In this document: positions 24,951 through 33,026 of the stretch, in pieces
Layout: each line of letters starts with the position of its first letter
Position numbering within the stretch: the first letter of the stretch is position 1
Source of the DNA: Treponema sp.
GTDB lineage: Bacteria > Spirochaetota > Spirochaetia > Treponematales > Treponemataceae
Direction: 5' to 3'
Assembly: GCA_024690865.1 (NCBI GenBank)
Contig: JAILON010000067.1
Location: 1-49,551, forward strand
DNA length: 49,551 nt
Made by a program: the position numbers and the translations under genes
Notes under the pieces: generated by a model
Told to the model about the DNA's origin: nothing
Seen by the model: the letters and a program-made list of their open reading frames with translations, nothing else
The model's database searches: none

Positions 24951-26448
24951 GGACTTCTCCTATCTTCCTCATCAAATCCCTCATTTTGCCCTCGCTCTTT
25001 ATGCCGACGCGGCCGTAATCCTCAATTCCGCTGGAAACATCAATAAGCTCAGGCGAAAAACGCTCCATTACATATAAAACATTTTCAGGATTTATTCCAC
25101 CGGCAAACCAGTTCAGTCCGTAACCTGCGTTTCCCGGCACGGGATCCTGCGCACCGCCCGTCAGCTGCTTTGAGTCAAAAAGGACCCGCATCTCGCCTTT
25201 CGAAACAAGCCGTTCGTATTCTTCCAGGCTGTCAACCGCAAAATAGTGCGGAAGCGCACGGAGCTCCCCGCCGACTTTCTCAGAGGGAACCTTGTGGAAC
25301 TGAAGGGCCGTAAACACGCCTTCCTTCACAAGCTGGACGGCAAGCTTTCCCTCCTCGGAATCCACGTCCGTGACGACGGCAATCTTTATCGCGTCAAGCC
25401 CCTTCAGCCCCGGAAGCAGGGCCTTAAGCCGCCCGTCGCGCGTGACGCTCCGGGGAAAAGCATCCGCGAAAACAAAGCCCAGGAAATCCGCACCCAGCTT
25501 ATGCGCAAGCACCGCGTCCTCACTACGGGTCAGGCCGCAGATTTTGACCTTCGGGACAGTTTTTTTCCCCGCTCCCGGAGAAGAAAGGCGTTCCGCATAG
25601 TCCTTCCAAAATTCAAAATTTCTTGTCGGGGACGCAGCCATAAACGAGTCCACAAGCCCCTTCCGCAGGGACGGATTCTTCGCAGCAGCCTCGCCCAAAA
25701 GGAGGCCGGAAAATCCCATCGCCCCCACGGATGAGGCGCATTCATAGGTCGTCACCCCGCTTTCAAAGATGATGCGGGCATCAGCCCCCAGTATCCTGCG
25801 GATTTTTCCCGTCATCATGCAGGGACGGAGCAGGTCAATCTTAAACGTGGCAAGATCCCTGCTGTTCACACCGCACACGATGTTACGGCTGCCAATGTGG
25901 GAGGCCAGGAACGCAAGCTTTTCCACATCCTCTTCCGTGCGGACTTCGACCAAGGCGGACATTCCCAGCCGTTCAACTTCCTGGGCCATCTCCAAAAGCC
26001 TTTCTTCAGGAAGGATCCGTGCAATCAGCAGGACCGCATCCGCCCCGGCACGGTAAGAAACAGCTATCTCCTCGGGGGACAGGAGGAAGTCCTTGCGAAG
26101 GACGGCAGGCGCAGGACGGCCCGTCTCCCGTTCAAAATCATCGGCGGCTCGGCACACGGCAGCAAGGTCGGCAAGGGAACCCTTGAAGTAGTTCTTTTCG
26201 GTCAGGCAGGAGATGGCCCTCGCCCCCGCCTCCGCATAGGAGCGGGCGGTCGCCGCAGGATCCAAATCCGGGGAAATGTCCCCCTTGCTCGGAGAAGCCC
26301 GCTTCACCTCCAAGATTACCCCCCTGCTTTCCAAGAAGGGATGGACGGCCCTAGTACGCTCCTCAGGAAGGGGAAAACCAAAGCCGAAACCTAGCTCCTC
26401 CAGGTCGGCACGGCGTTTTTCTATAATCTGCGAAAGTATGTCACGCAT
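24940..26448 (-). CDS. trpCF: Fused indole-3-glycerol-phosphate synthase / phosphoribosylanthranilate isomerase
   Basis: The 502-residue protein fuses two consecutive enzymes. Residues about 1-265 are TrpC: ILEVKRASPSKGDI substrate strand, LRKDFLLSPEEI, VCGVNSRDLATF, IFESGVTT. Residues about 290-502 are TrpF: VKICGLTRSEDAV with its catalytic Cys, FVFADAFPRSV, a VVTDVDSEE strand, LFDSKQLTG, and AGGINPENV. It isomerises phosphoribosylanthranilate, then closes the indole ring. The order C-then-F matches the fusion of enteric bacteria. It overlaps trpGD by 8 bp and trpB by 11 bp. Confidence 0.95.
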   Translation of the reverse strand: MRDILSQIIEKRRADLEELGFGFGFPLPEERTRAVHPFLESRGVILEVKRASPSKGDISPDLDPAATARSYAEAGARAISCLTEKNYFKGSLADLAAVCRAADDFERETGRPAPAVLRKDFLLSPEEIAVSYRAGADAVLLIARILPEERLLEMAQEVERLGMSALVEVRTEEDVEKLAFLASHIGSRNIVCGVNSRDLATFKIDLLRPCMMTGKIRRILGADARIIFESGVTTYECASSVGAMGFSGLLLGEAAAKNPSLRKGLVDSFMAASPTRNFEFWKDYAERLSSPGAGKKTVPKVKICGLTRSEDAVLAHKLGADFLGFVFADAFPRSVTRDGRLKALLPGLKGLDAIKIAVVTDVDSEEGKLAVQLVKEGVFTALQFHKVPSEKVGGELRALPHYFAVDSLEEYERLVSKGEMRVLFDSKQLTGGAQDPVPGNAGYGLNWFAGGINPENVLYVMERFSPELIDVSSGIEDYGRVGIKSEGKMRDLMRKIGEVHGQ

Positions 26449-28051
26449 TCAATTCCCCGCTCACCGTCTGGATTTCCTTAAGCTTCGCAAGGGTCTTGCC
26501 GGAATCTATCGCAGAGACAGCCACCGCATAGCCATCTTTGAGGGTCCGGGCCTTCCCGCACAGGTACAGGACGGCTCCCGCGTTCAAGCCCACCGCATAC
26601 CGGATCGTCCTGCGGCCAGTCCCGTTCAGGACTTCCATGGCAAGCTTGGCGTTGTCGCTCCCGTTCCCACCATACAGCTCCTTCTCATCAGCATCATTAA
26701 TCCCGAAGTCGGCAGGATTTATCGTATATGCGCTCTCGCGGCCCTTCTCGTCAATCTGGTAGACGTGCGTGACCGCGCAGGGTGAAATCTCATCATAGCC
26801 GTCCTCGGAATTGATGACCATGACGCGCTTCGCTCCCAGGGACTTCGCGGCATGGGCATAGTCTTTCAGCAGGTCTTTCGTATATACGCCAAGGACCTCA
26901 TATTCCGCATTCGCAGGATTCAGGAGCGGCCCCAGCACGTTGAAAATCGTCTTTATTCCAAGCGCCTTCCGTATAGGGGCGGCAAAGCGCATGGCGGAAT
27001 GGTAGACCGGCGCCATCAAGAAGCCGAAGCCCGTCCTTTTTATGAGCTCAGCCGTTTTTTCCGGGCTGGCCATGATGTTTATTCCGAGGGCCTCAAAGAA
27101 ATCCGCCGCCCCGGACTTGGACGACACCGCACGGTTTCCATGCTTCGCCATAGCCTGCCCGCAACTGGCGGCAACCAAGGCGGAAAGGGAAGAAATATTG
27201 AAGCTGCCCTTCCCGTCGCCACCAGTCCCGACTATTTCCGCAAGGCCATGGTTATCAAGCGGGAATTTCGTCTTCTTCTTGAGCATCACCCCGGCAGCCC
27301 CGGCCATCTCCTCGCTCGTCGGAAGCCCCCTCGCCGCCATCGCGGTAAGGACGGAAGCGGCGACGCGCTCGTCCATGGTTCCGTCCGTAAGCTCACCGAT
27401 AAAACTTGCCACCTGCTCGCGGGTCAGGCTCTTTTTCTGGTCTATCAACTGGTTCAACAGCAGGACATGGGAAATATTCTCCCTGCTGTAGTTCAGGAAT
27501 GCCTTGAAAAGGGCATCTCCCTTTTCGCTCGCAATGCTCTCAGGATGGAACTGCACCCCTTCCATCACGAATTCCTTATGGCGTATCCCCATTATGTCGC
27601 CATCCTTCGCACGGGCAGACACCTCAAAATCGGGTGGCAGGGTCGCCTCATCCACGACGAGCGAATGGTAGCGGGTGAAGCTCCCCTTCATCCCTATGTT
27701 CCTGAAGATGCCGCGGCCATCAGTCTGTATTTCCTCGACTATCCCGTGCCGGATGTATTTTGCCCCGACAATCTTTGCCCCGAATGCCGCGGCCATCGCC
27801 TGATGCCCCAGGCAAATCCCCAGGACGGGGAGCTTTCCCGCAAAATAGCGGATTGCCTCCATGGAAATTCCGGCCTCAGCAGGCGTTCCCGGCCCCGGCC
27901 CGACGATAATGTGGCTCGGCTTCGCTGCCACAATCTCCTCTACGCTGGCTTCCTCGGAGCGGAACACGCACACCTTGTTCCCTGAAACCCGCTCCAGGCT
28001 CTGCACGATATTAAACGTAAAACTGTCCTTGTTGTCTATGAACGCAATCAT
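26441..28051 (-). CDS. trpGD: Fused anthranilate synthase glutaminase / anthranilate phosphoribosyltransferase
   Basis: The 536-residue protein joins TrpG and TrpD. Residues 1-190 are a class-I glutamine amidotransferase with the triad Cys80 (LGICLGHQ), His169 and Glu171 (GVQFHPES). It feeds ammonia to TrpE. Residues about 200-536 are TrpD, with the GTGGDGKGSFNIS phosphate loop, KHGNRAVSSKSGAADF, and NVLGPLLNPA. TrpD transfers phosphoribosyl from PRPP to anthranilate. Start and trpE stop share an ATGA, a 4-bp overlap. Such a G-D fusion is also seen in enteric bacteria. Confidence 0.95.
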   Translation of the reverse strand: MIAFIDNKDSFTFNIVQSLERVSGNKVCVFRSEEASVEEIVAAKPSHIIVGPGPGTPAEAGISMEAIRYFAGKLPVLGICLGHQAMAAAFGAKIVGAKYIRHGIVEEIQTDGRGIFRNIGMKGSFTRYHSLVVDEATLPPDFEVSARAKDGDIMGIRHKEFVMEGVQFHPESIASEKGDALFKAFLNYSRENISHVLLLNQLIDQKKSLTREQVASFIGELTDGTMDERVAASVLTAMAARGLPTSEEMAGAAGVMLKKKTKFPLDNHGLAEIVGTGGDGKGSFNISSLSALVAASCGQAMAKHGNRAVSSKSGAADFFEALGINIMASPEKTAELIKRTGFGFLMAPVYHSAMRFAAPIRKALGIKTIFNVLGPLLNPANAEYEVLGVYTKDLLKDYAHAAKSLGAKRVMVINSEDGYDEISPCAVTHVYQIDEKGRESAYTINPADFGINDADEKELYGGNGSDNAKLAMEVLNGTGRRTIRYAVGLNAGAVLYLCGKARTLKDGYAVAVSAIDSGKTLAKLKEIQTVSGELNA

Positions 28052-29529
28052 TTTGCACCTCCTTCAAACACGCTCCGCAACGCCCGCAGCTTCTCATTGG
28101 TCTCTTCCCACTCGCGGTCGGCATTCGAGTCGTACACGATCCCGCCGCCGGCCTGCAGGGTCCACACCTTATCCTGCTTCAACGCACAGCGGATTGCGAT
28201 GCAGAAATCCAAATCCCCGTTGGACTGTATGTAGCCCACGGCTCCCGCATAGAAGCGCCGCTTTATCTTTTCTATCCGGCTCAGGATTTCAAGCGCGCTT
28301 ATCTTTGGCGCACCGCTCACGGTCCCGGCCGGGAAAGCCGCCCGCAAGACCTGGATGGGCTTGTATTCCGGCGCAACTTTTCCCTGCACGTCGCTCACGA
28401 TGTGCATCACGTGGCTGAAAAGTTCCACTTCCATGAAACGCGTAACCTCCACGCTCCCGTTCTGGCAGACCCGTCCCAAGTCATTGCGGGCCAAATCCAC
28501 GAGCATGAGATGCTCGGCCCGTTCCTTCGCATCAGCAAGCAGCTCTTTCTTGAGCGACTCATCCTCCGCGGCATTCACCCCCCGGCGGCGGGTCCCGGCA
28601 ATCGGACGGATGGAGGCAACCCCGTCACGCACTCGGACAAGGCTCTCTGGCGACGCACCTATAAGCTGCCTTCCGCCAAAGTCTATGTAGAAAAGATAGG
28701 GGCTCGGGTTCACGGCCCGCAGCCTCCGGTAAATCTCAAGCGCGGAATTGTCGCATTCCAGCTGCAGGCGGCGGCTGGGAACGGCCTGCAAGAGGTTCCC
28801 CGCGACAATCTCCTTCTTTATTGCCTCCACCTTCTCCTTGTACTCGCGCTCGCTCTGCTCGAGGTTCGTAATGGTCTTGACGGGACAGGCTTCTTCCGGG
28901 GCCGAAAGATAGGTAAAATCCATGTCGCCAAGACGCTTTTTCAAAGTGGCGACAGCCTTTTCCAAGTCAATCTGATGCTCGTTGTAATTCAGGGCAAAGA
29001 CATGTATGGCTTCGGTGAAATGGTCAAAAACAACGTAGATATGGCCCGCAATGAATTCACTTTCCGGGATATGCAGTTCATCCGTCTGGGGGGCAAGCGT
29101 TATGGTGTCGCAGCGGGCAGCAAACTCATAGCCCAGGTAACCCAAACCGCTTGCAGGAACGGGAATCACGTTCGTCTTCTCGCTTCCATCTTCGCAATGC
29201 ACTTTGCTCAAATCATTCTGGGAGGCAACATACAGGAGCGCATCCAGAACATCCGTCTTGTGCAAAACCCGGCTTCCGGGAGCAATCGTCTCCCCGGCCT
29301 CATTGCCTCCTTTATACGGAAGGCGGCGGCCGTCAATCAGGAACGCCACGCCCTCGTCATCCTGCACGATGTGGAAAGCCGGCTCAAGCAAAAGAATAGA
29401 GTAACGCTCCCGTCCCCGCGCAAAACTCGCGCTTTCCAAAATCGCCGACGCACCTATTTTCCTTGCCAAGGAAAACGGTGTGTAGCGGTCACAGGGAAGT
29501 GAAAAATAAATTGAATCTGTACGTGCCAT
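28048..29529 (-). CDS. trpE: Anthranilate synthase component I
   Basis: The 493-residue chorismate-binding enzyme makes anthranilate with ammonia from TrpG. Motifs of the chorismate fold are clear: RLQLECDNSALEIYRRLRAVNPSPYLFYIDF, IRPIAGTRRRG, EHLMLVDLARNDLGRV, the AAFPAGTVSGAPKI loop and LDFCIAIRCAL. The N-terminal SLPCDRYTPFSLARKI and LLEPAF segments correspond to the region that binds feedback tryptophan. It is the first gene of the operon; AAGGGG precedes its ATG. The promoter upstream is bracketed by two palindromes. Confidence 0.96.
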   Translation of the reverse strand: MARTDSIYFSLPCDRYTPFSLARKIGASAILESASFARGRERYSILLLEPAFHIVQDDEGVAFLIDGRRLPYKGGNEAGETIAPGSRVLHKTDVLDALLYVASQNDLSKVHCEDGSEKTNVIPVPASGLGYLGYEFAARCDTITLAPQTDELHIPESEFIAGHIYVVFDHFTEAIHVFALNYNEHQIDLEKAVATLKKRLGDMDFTYLSAPEEACPVKTITNLEQSEREYKEKVEAIKKEIVAGNLLQAVPSRRLQLECDNSALEIYRRLRAVNPSPYLFYIDFGGRQLIGASPESLVRVRDGVASIRPIAGTRRRGVNAAEDESLKKELLADAKERAEHLMLVDLARNDLGRVCQNGSVEVTRFMEVELFSHVMHIVSDVQGKVAPEYKPIQVLRAAFPAGTVSGAPKISALEILSRIEKIKRRFYAGAVGYIQSNGDLDFCIAIRCALKQDKVWTLQAGGGIVYDSNADREWEETNEKLRALRSVFEGGAK

Positions 29530-29541
29530 ATTTACCCCTTG

Positions 29542-29606
29542 TTTCTGTCAACAGAAATACAACCTAGGTAAACTATACACGACTATAACGCTTTTGTCAA
29601 CAGAAA
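29542..29606 (-). promoter_or_regulatory. trp promoter with twin operators
   Basis: Minus-strand TTGACA (29595-29600) and TATAGT (29572-29577) are 17 bp apart. A palindrome, TTTCTGTCAACAGAAA, lies at 29542-29557 just after the start site. A near copy, CTTTTGTCAACAGAAA, lies at 29591-29606 and contains the -35 box. The two centres are 49 bp apart. Repressor binding to both would block the promoter or loop it. The site is not the E. coli TrpR box. Confidence 0.85.
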
Positions 29607-29633
29607 CAAGAAAGCTTTTTTTAACATCCGGGA

Positions 29634-29681
29634 CAGTTTCGCAGGCCGTTGCGACAAAGCCGCGGGAACTGATTGAAACTG
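29634..29681. repeat. CAGTTTC/GAAACTG intergenic hairpin
   Basis: CAGTTTC (29634-29640) and GAAACTG (29675-29681) are perfectly complementary across a 34-base loop. It lies between the transglutaminase-like gene and the trp promoter and belongs to the dispersed family seen at 9906-9952, 21153-21204 and 22794-22843. Confidence 0.55.
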
Positions 29682-29705
29682 CCCCATCCTCCTTTTGCCT
29701 TTTAC

Positions 29706-30875
29706 TCAGTAGGGGAATGTCACCGCTATCCACTGGCGGGGATCGTCCATCTCGGCGGACACCTTGCCCCAGGTGAGGCCCTTGGACGTGGTCTCGCCCA
29801 TCAGGTAGCTCTTTCCCTCCGCCGTGAAGCTGTGTCCGGGATGGCTGGAGACAAAGCCCGCGAGCGCATGGCTGAAGGTCGCGCTGACAAAGAGGCAACT
29901 GTCCATGTTCATCGCGCGGAGCAGGACCGCGAGCATCATGCTGCGCGAGTCGCAGTCGCTTCCCCCGCCCAGAAGCATCGACGGCAGGGAGGCGAAGTCG
30001 CTGTTGTTCTTCTCCCGCTCGTAGCCCATGTACTGCGTCCAGTCCAGGAGATGCTGCGCCAAATCGGTCTCGTCGGCGCAAGACGGGGCGAGCGCATTGT
30101 AGATGTCAAAGGCAGGCCGCCGGAGCCGGTCACAGGAGTCCCGGAAAATCATCCGGTAGTAACGCTTCCACGCCTCCTGCCAGGCGGGGCTGTTCGCATA
30201 CAGGGTGAGGACCTCGTATTCCCGCTCAATCAGGTAGTCGGCGGCCTCCTCGTCGTTCTTCGCGAGGGCCGTCCGTATCTTGTGCCCGCCTATGTCCAGC
30301 TCTACCGGGACTTCCCCCGCCCCCGCCGGGAACGCATAGCTCGTGACCAGGCCGGGCGAAAAGTAGCTGCCGTAGTCAATGCAGAGGCCGTCTATCGTGC
30401 TCAGGATGAGGTTCGCGCTCTTCTCGTAGTCCGCCTCGCCCGCCCATGCGAGCAGAACAACCGTGCCCGCGTCCTCCGGCAGGACGACGGAAGCCGCATA
30501 GCCGCACATGGAGGCAGAGCCCAGCTTGAACGAAATTTCGGCAAGGGCCGCATCCTGATTGCGCCAGGAAAAGCGCTCCAAGTCGCTCTTTGCCTTGAGC
30601 CGGGTCAGGTTGTCCTCCAGTGCCGCCTGTGCCCCGCCGTAGACATCCTTTCCGTAGAGCTTGACGATGAGGCTGACCGGCAGAAGGGAGCTTTGCAGCT
30701 GGTATGAAGAGCCGTCCTTTCTCGCGTTAGTCACCGTGTAGCCCTCCGGCAGGTCAATCGCGACAAGGGGATGGTCCGTGCTTATGGAAACAATGTCCGC
30801 GAATGCCGCCCCGGCCATGACGGCCATCAGCGCGAAGGCGGAAACAAGCATCTTTACCCGTGTGAATATTGCCAT
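29706..30875 (-). CDS. Exported transglutaminase-like protein
   Basis: The 389-residue protein has a signal peptide (MAIFTRVKMLVSAFALMAVMAG, cleavage near AFA). A mixed alpha/beta N-terminal region follows. A C-terminal domain from about residue 285 has a Cys-His-acid layout: Cys in GGGSDCDSRSMMLAVLLRAM, His in TFSHALAGFV, and an acidic/polar position in YLMGETTSKGLTWG. This matches the transglutaminase-like superfamily, which in bacteria usually acts as a cysteine peptidase or amidase. It is probably periplasmic. GGGAG precedes the ATG. It is divergent from rluA with 33 bp between the starts. Its substrate is unknown. Confidence 0.75.
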   Translation of the reverse strand: MAIFTRVKMLVSAFALMAVMAGAAFADIVSISTDHPLVAIDLPEGYTVTNARKDGSSYQLQSSLLPVSLIVKLYGKDVYGGAQAALEDNLTRLKAKSDLERFSWRNQDAALAEISFKLGSASMCGYAASVVLPEDAGTVVLLAWAGEADYEKSANLILSTIDGLCIDYGSYFSPGLVTSYAFPAGAGEVPVELDIGGHKIRTALAKNDEEAADYLIEREYEVLTLYANSPAWQEAWKRYYRMIFRDSCDRLRRPAFDIYNALAPSCADETDLAQHLLDWTQYMGYEREKNNSDFASLPSMLLGGGSDCDSRSMMLAVLLRAMNMDSCLFVSATFSHALAGFVSSHPGHSFTAEGKSYLMGETTSKGLTWGKVSAEMDDPRQWIAVTFPY

Positions 30876-30897
30876 TTTCAGCTCCCTCTATTACAAT
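30869..30897 (+). promoter_or_regulatory. Promoter of the RluA-type gene with a very short leader
   Basis: TTGCCA (30869-30874) and TACAAT (30892-30897) are 17 bp apart. The ATG starts at 30909, leaving a leader of about five bases with no ribosome-binding site. Confidence 0.5.
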
Positions 30898-30908
30898 GGA
30901 TTCGGATT

Positions 30909-31655
30909 ATGAAAGGTGTTTCAATTCTATTTGAAAACAGCGAAATCCTCTTGGTAAACAAAGAAGCGGGCGTTTCGGTACAAGGCGGGGCAGGAGTCGC
31001 GCACCCCCTGGACGAGGAGCTTTCCAAAGAGCTCGGCTACAAAATCCACCTGGTGCACCGCCTGGACAAGGACACGGCAGGCATCCTCATCGTGGCAAAA
31101 AGCCCCGCCGCCGCAACAAAATGGATAGGACTCATCGGGAGCAAGGAAGTCAGCAAGGAGTACACGGCCATCTGCATCGGAAAGCCCGCTGGCGGCAAAG
31201 CTGGGCAGGAAGGGACGCTGGAAGGCACGGTTGAGGCGCACGGCAGGACGCAGAAGGCCCTGAGCCGCTACCGGGTGGAACGGACGGGCCTTGTTCCCTT
31301 CCCGCAGGCGGAAGGCAGCCCCTGCCCCCCCGAGGCTGCGGACGAAAAATCAGACGGAAAATCTGACGGAAAAATTCCCGGAAGCCCAGACGGGATTCCC
31401 CTCTGCCTCCTTTCCATACGGATTGAAACCGGCCGCATGCACCAGATACGCATCCAGACCGCGCAGGCGGGCTTCCCCATCGCCGGGGACGACCAGCACG
31501 GTGACTTCAAGAAGAACAAAATGCTCCGCAAGGCCGGGATAAAGAAGCTCATGCTCGCCTCCACCCGGCTGACCATCCCGCTTGACGGCGAATTAAAGAC
31601 ATTCGAGATTCCCCTCCCCCACCACATGCAGGACGCAGTGGGGAGGCTGTTCTAG
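30909..31655 (+). CDS. RluA-family pseudouridine synthase
   Basis: The 248-residue protein has the RluA signature HRLDKDTAGILIVAKS, with the catalytic Asp53. It also has SKEYTAICIGKP, RIETGRMHQIRIQTA and IAGDDQHGD. It converts uridine to pseudouridine in rRNA or tRNA; the exact target cannot be assigned. There is no S4 domain. An extra Pro/Ser/Asp-rich stretch of about 30 residues (SPCPPEAADEKSDGKSDGK, about residues 138-160) is inserted between the catalytic strands. The start has no Shine-Dalgarno, and the likely promoter places transcription start about five bases before the ATG. Confidence 0.9.
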   Translation: MKGVSILFENSEILLVNKEAGVSVQGGAGVAHPLDEELSKELGYKIHLVHRLDKDTAGILIVAKSPAAATKWIGLIGSKEVSKEYTAICIGKPAGGKAGQEGTLEGTVEAHGRTQKALSRYRVERTGLVPFPQAEGSPCPPEAADEKSDGKSDGKIPGSPDGIPLCLLSIRIETGRMHQIRIQTAQAGFPIAGDDQHGDFKKNKMLRKAGIKKLMLASTRLTIPLDGELKTFEIPLPHHMQDAVGRLF

Positions 31656-31771
31656 GGAAGCGTTGATTAAAAGAGCGAATTTCGCGTTTTAGAGAATTTA
31701 CAAAAAGGGCGCACGCTGCTATTTTTATTCCGGGCAAAGAACTTTTCTACCCCGCTCTCCGCGCGCTCCTC

Positions 31772-32917
31772 CTACAGCCGGAATATCCGGGAGTGGGTCA
31801 GGACTTCGTTGCCGGTGTCGGTGATGAGGACGTCGTTCTCAAGCCGCACGCCGCCGAGCGCGGGGTCGTAGAGGCCCGGCTCCAGCGTGACGATGTTGCC
31901 GCTCTGGAAGAGGACGCTGTCGTCGGACTTCTTGCTGACGAAGGGGGCCTCGTGAATCTGGAGTCCCGTCCCGTGGCCCAGGCCGTGCGGCATGGCAAGG
32001 CCTGCGGCGGCGAAAATCTCGTCCGCCCTCGCAGAGGCAGCCCGCACTTTGCCGCCGGGGACGTAGAGCTTCCGGCACTCGGCGGCGGCAGTCTCCACCA
32101 AGTCCAGAAGCTTCTCCTGCTCTTTGGACAGGGGGCCGCGAGCTATCGTTATCGTGCAGTCGCTCGCATATCCTTCGTAGCACACGCCGTAATCCAGTAT
32201 CGAAAGCCCGCGGGTGCCCCATGAGCCGCCCGTGTAGCCGGGGAAGGCGTGGATGGCGAACGACCGGTCCGGCCCCGCCGCAAGCGTGTCAAAGCTCGTC
32301 CGCTCGCAGCCGTCAGCCCGGAGCTGCTTCTCTATGTAGAGGGCGACGTCGCTCTCGTTGGCGAACTCCCCCAAGCGGACCTTGCCCTGGATGACCTCCG
32401 TCATCGAGTCCGTAATGCGGGCGGCCTGCCTGGTGCAGTATATCTCGTACTCGTCCTTGCGGGCGCGGAGGGAAACGACGTACTCGTGCGCGGAATCCCC
32501 GACACACTCGATTTTCCAACGGCCCCCCGCCTCGGCAAGAGCCTTCTCGTACTTGCAGAAGTTCCGGTGGGAGATGTCCGGCGAAAAGGCAACCCTGCCC
32601 CCCTCCGGGCATCCGGCCTCGGCGAGCAGCGCGGGAATCGCCTTCTCCGCCGCCCGGTCATAGCGGGTGTAGGGAATCATCTTGCCGACGTGGGCTTTCT
32701 TGGCGGCCAAGTTCTCGTCCCAGGGGCAGAGGCACTCCGCGCCATCTGACGTCAGCACGAGCAGCGCGTCGCTTGGATGCCCCGTAAAATAGCGGACGGA
32801 CAGGTCGCGCCCGTCCTCGCTGTCCTCGAACACCGCGGCCGAAAGCCCGTGCTCCTTCAGGTAGGAGAACATCTTCTCCCGCCTCGCCCTGAATATCTTG
32901 TCCAAATCGAATTCCAT
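31772..32917 (-). CDS. Xaa-Pro aminopeptidase-like M24 metallopeptidase
   Basis: The 381-residue protein has the creatinase N-terminal domain (about 1-140) and the M24 pita-bread domain. Metal ligands are visible in order: Asp in ILDYGVCY, Asp in SDCTITIARG, His in GLGHGTGLQIHEAP, Glu in TLEPGLYDP, and Glu in VRLENDVLI. It removes N-terminal residues before proline from short peptides. GAGAGGGA precedes the ATG of MEFDLDKIF; longer frames lack support. Lon ends 109 bp upstream on the same strand. The region 31656-31771 between it and rluA contains no gene that I can see. Confidence 0.9.
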   Translation of the reverse strand: MEFDLDKIFRARREKMFSYLKEHGLSAAVFEDSEDGRDLSVRYFTGHPSDALLVLTSDGAECLCPWDENLAAKKAHVGKMIPYTRYDRAAEKAIPALLAEAGCPEGGRVAFSPDISHRNFCKYEKALAEAGGRWKIECVGDSAHEYVVSLRARKDEYEIYCTRQAARITDSMTEVIQGKVRLGEFANESDVALYIEKQLRADGCERTSFDTLAAGPDRSFAIHAFPGYTGGSWGTRGLSILDYGVCYEGYASDCTITIARGPLSKEQEKLLDLVETAAAECRKLYVPGGKVRAASARADEIFAAAGLAMPHGLGHGTGLQIHEAPFVSKKSDDSVLFQSGNIVTLEPGLYDPALGGVRLENDVLITDTGNEVLTHSRIFRL

Positions 32918-33026
32918 AATCGTCCCTCTCCACAAAATGCAAAATTCCTCAGTGCAGCCCCGCGGCAAAGCAACGGGCGGCATCGGGGCAAAACGGCACG
33001 AATTCCTTTCCCAGGAAACGCCCCGC

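Noticed and set aside
29530..29700. A trp leader-peptide attenuator or T-box
   Set aside because: The leader between the start site and trpE is too short, and no tryptophan codon run, specifier loop or terminator hairpin is present.
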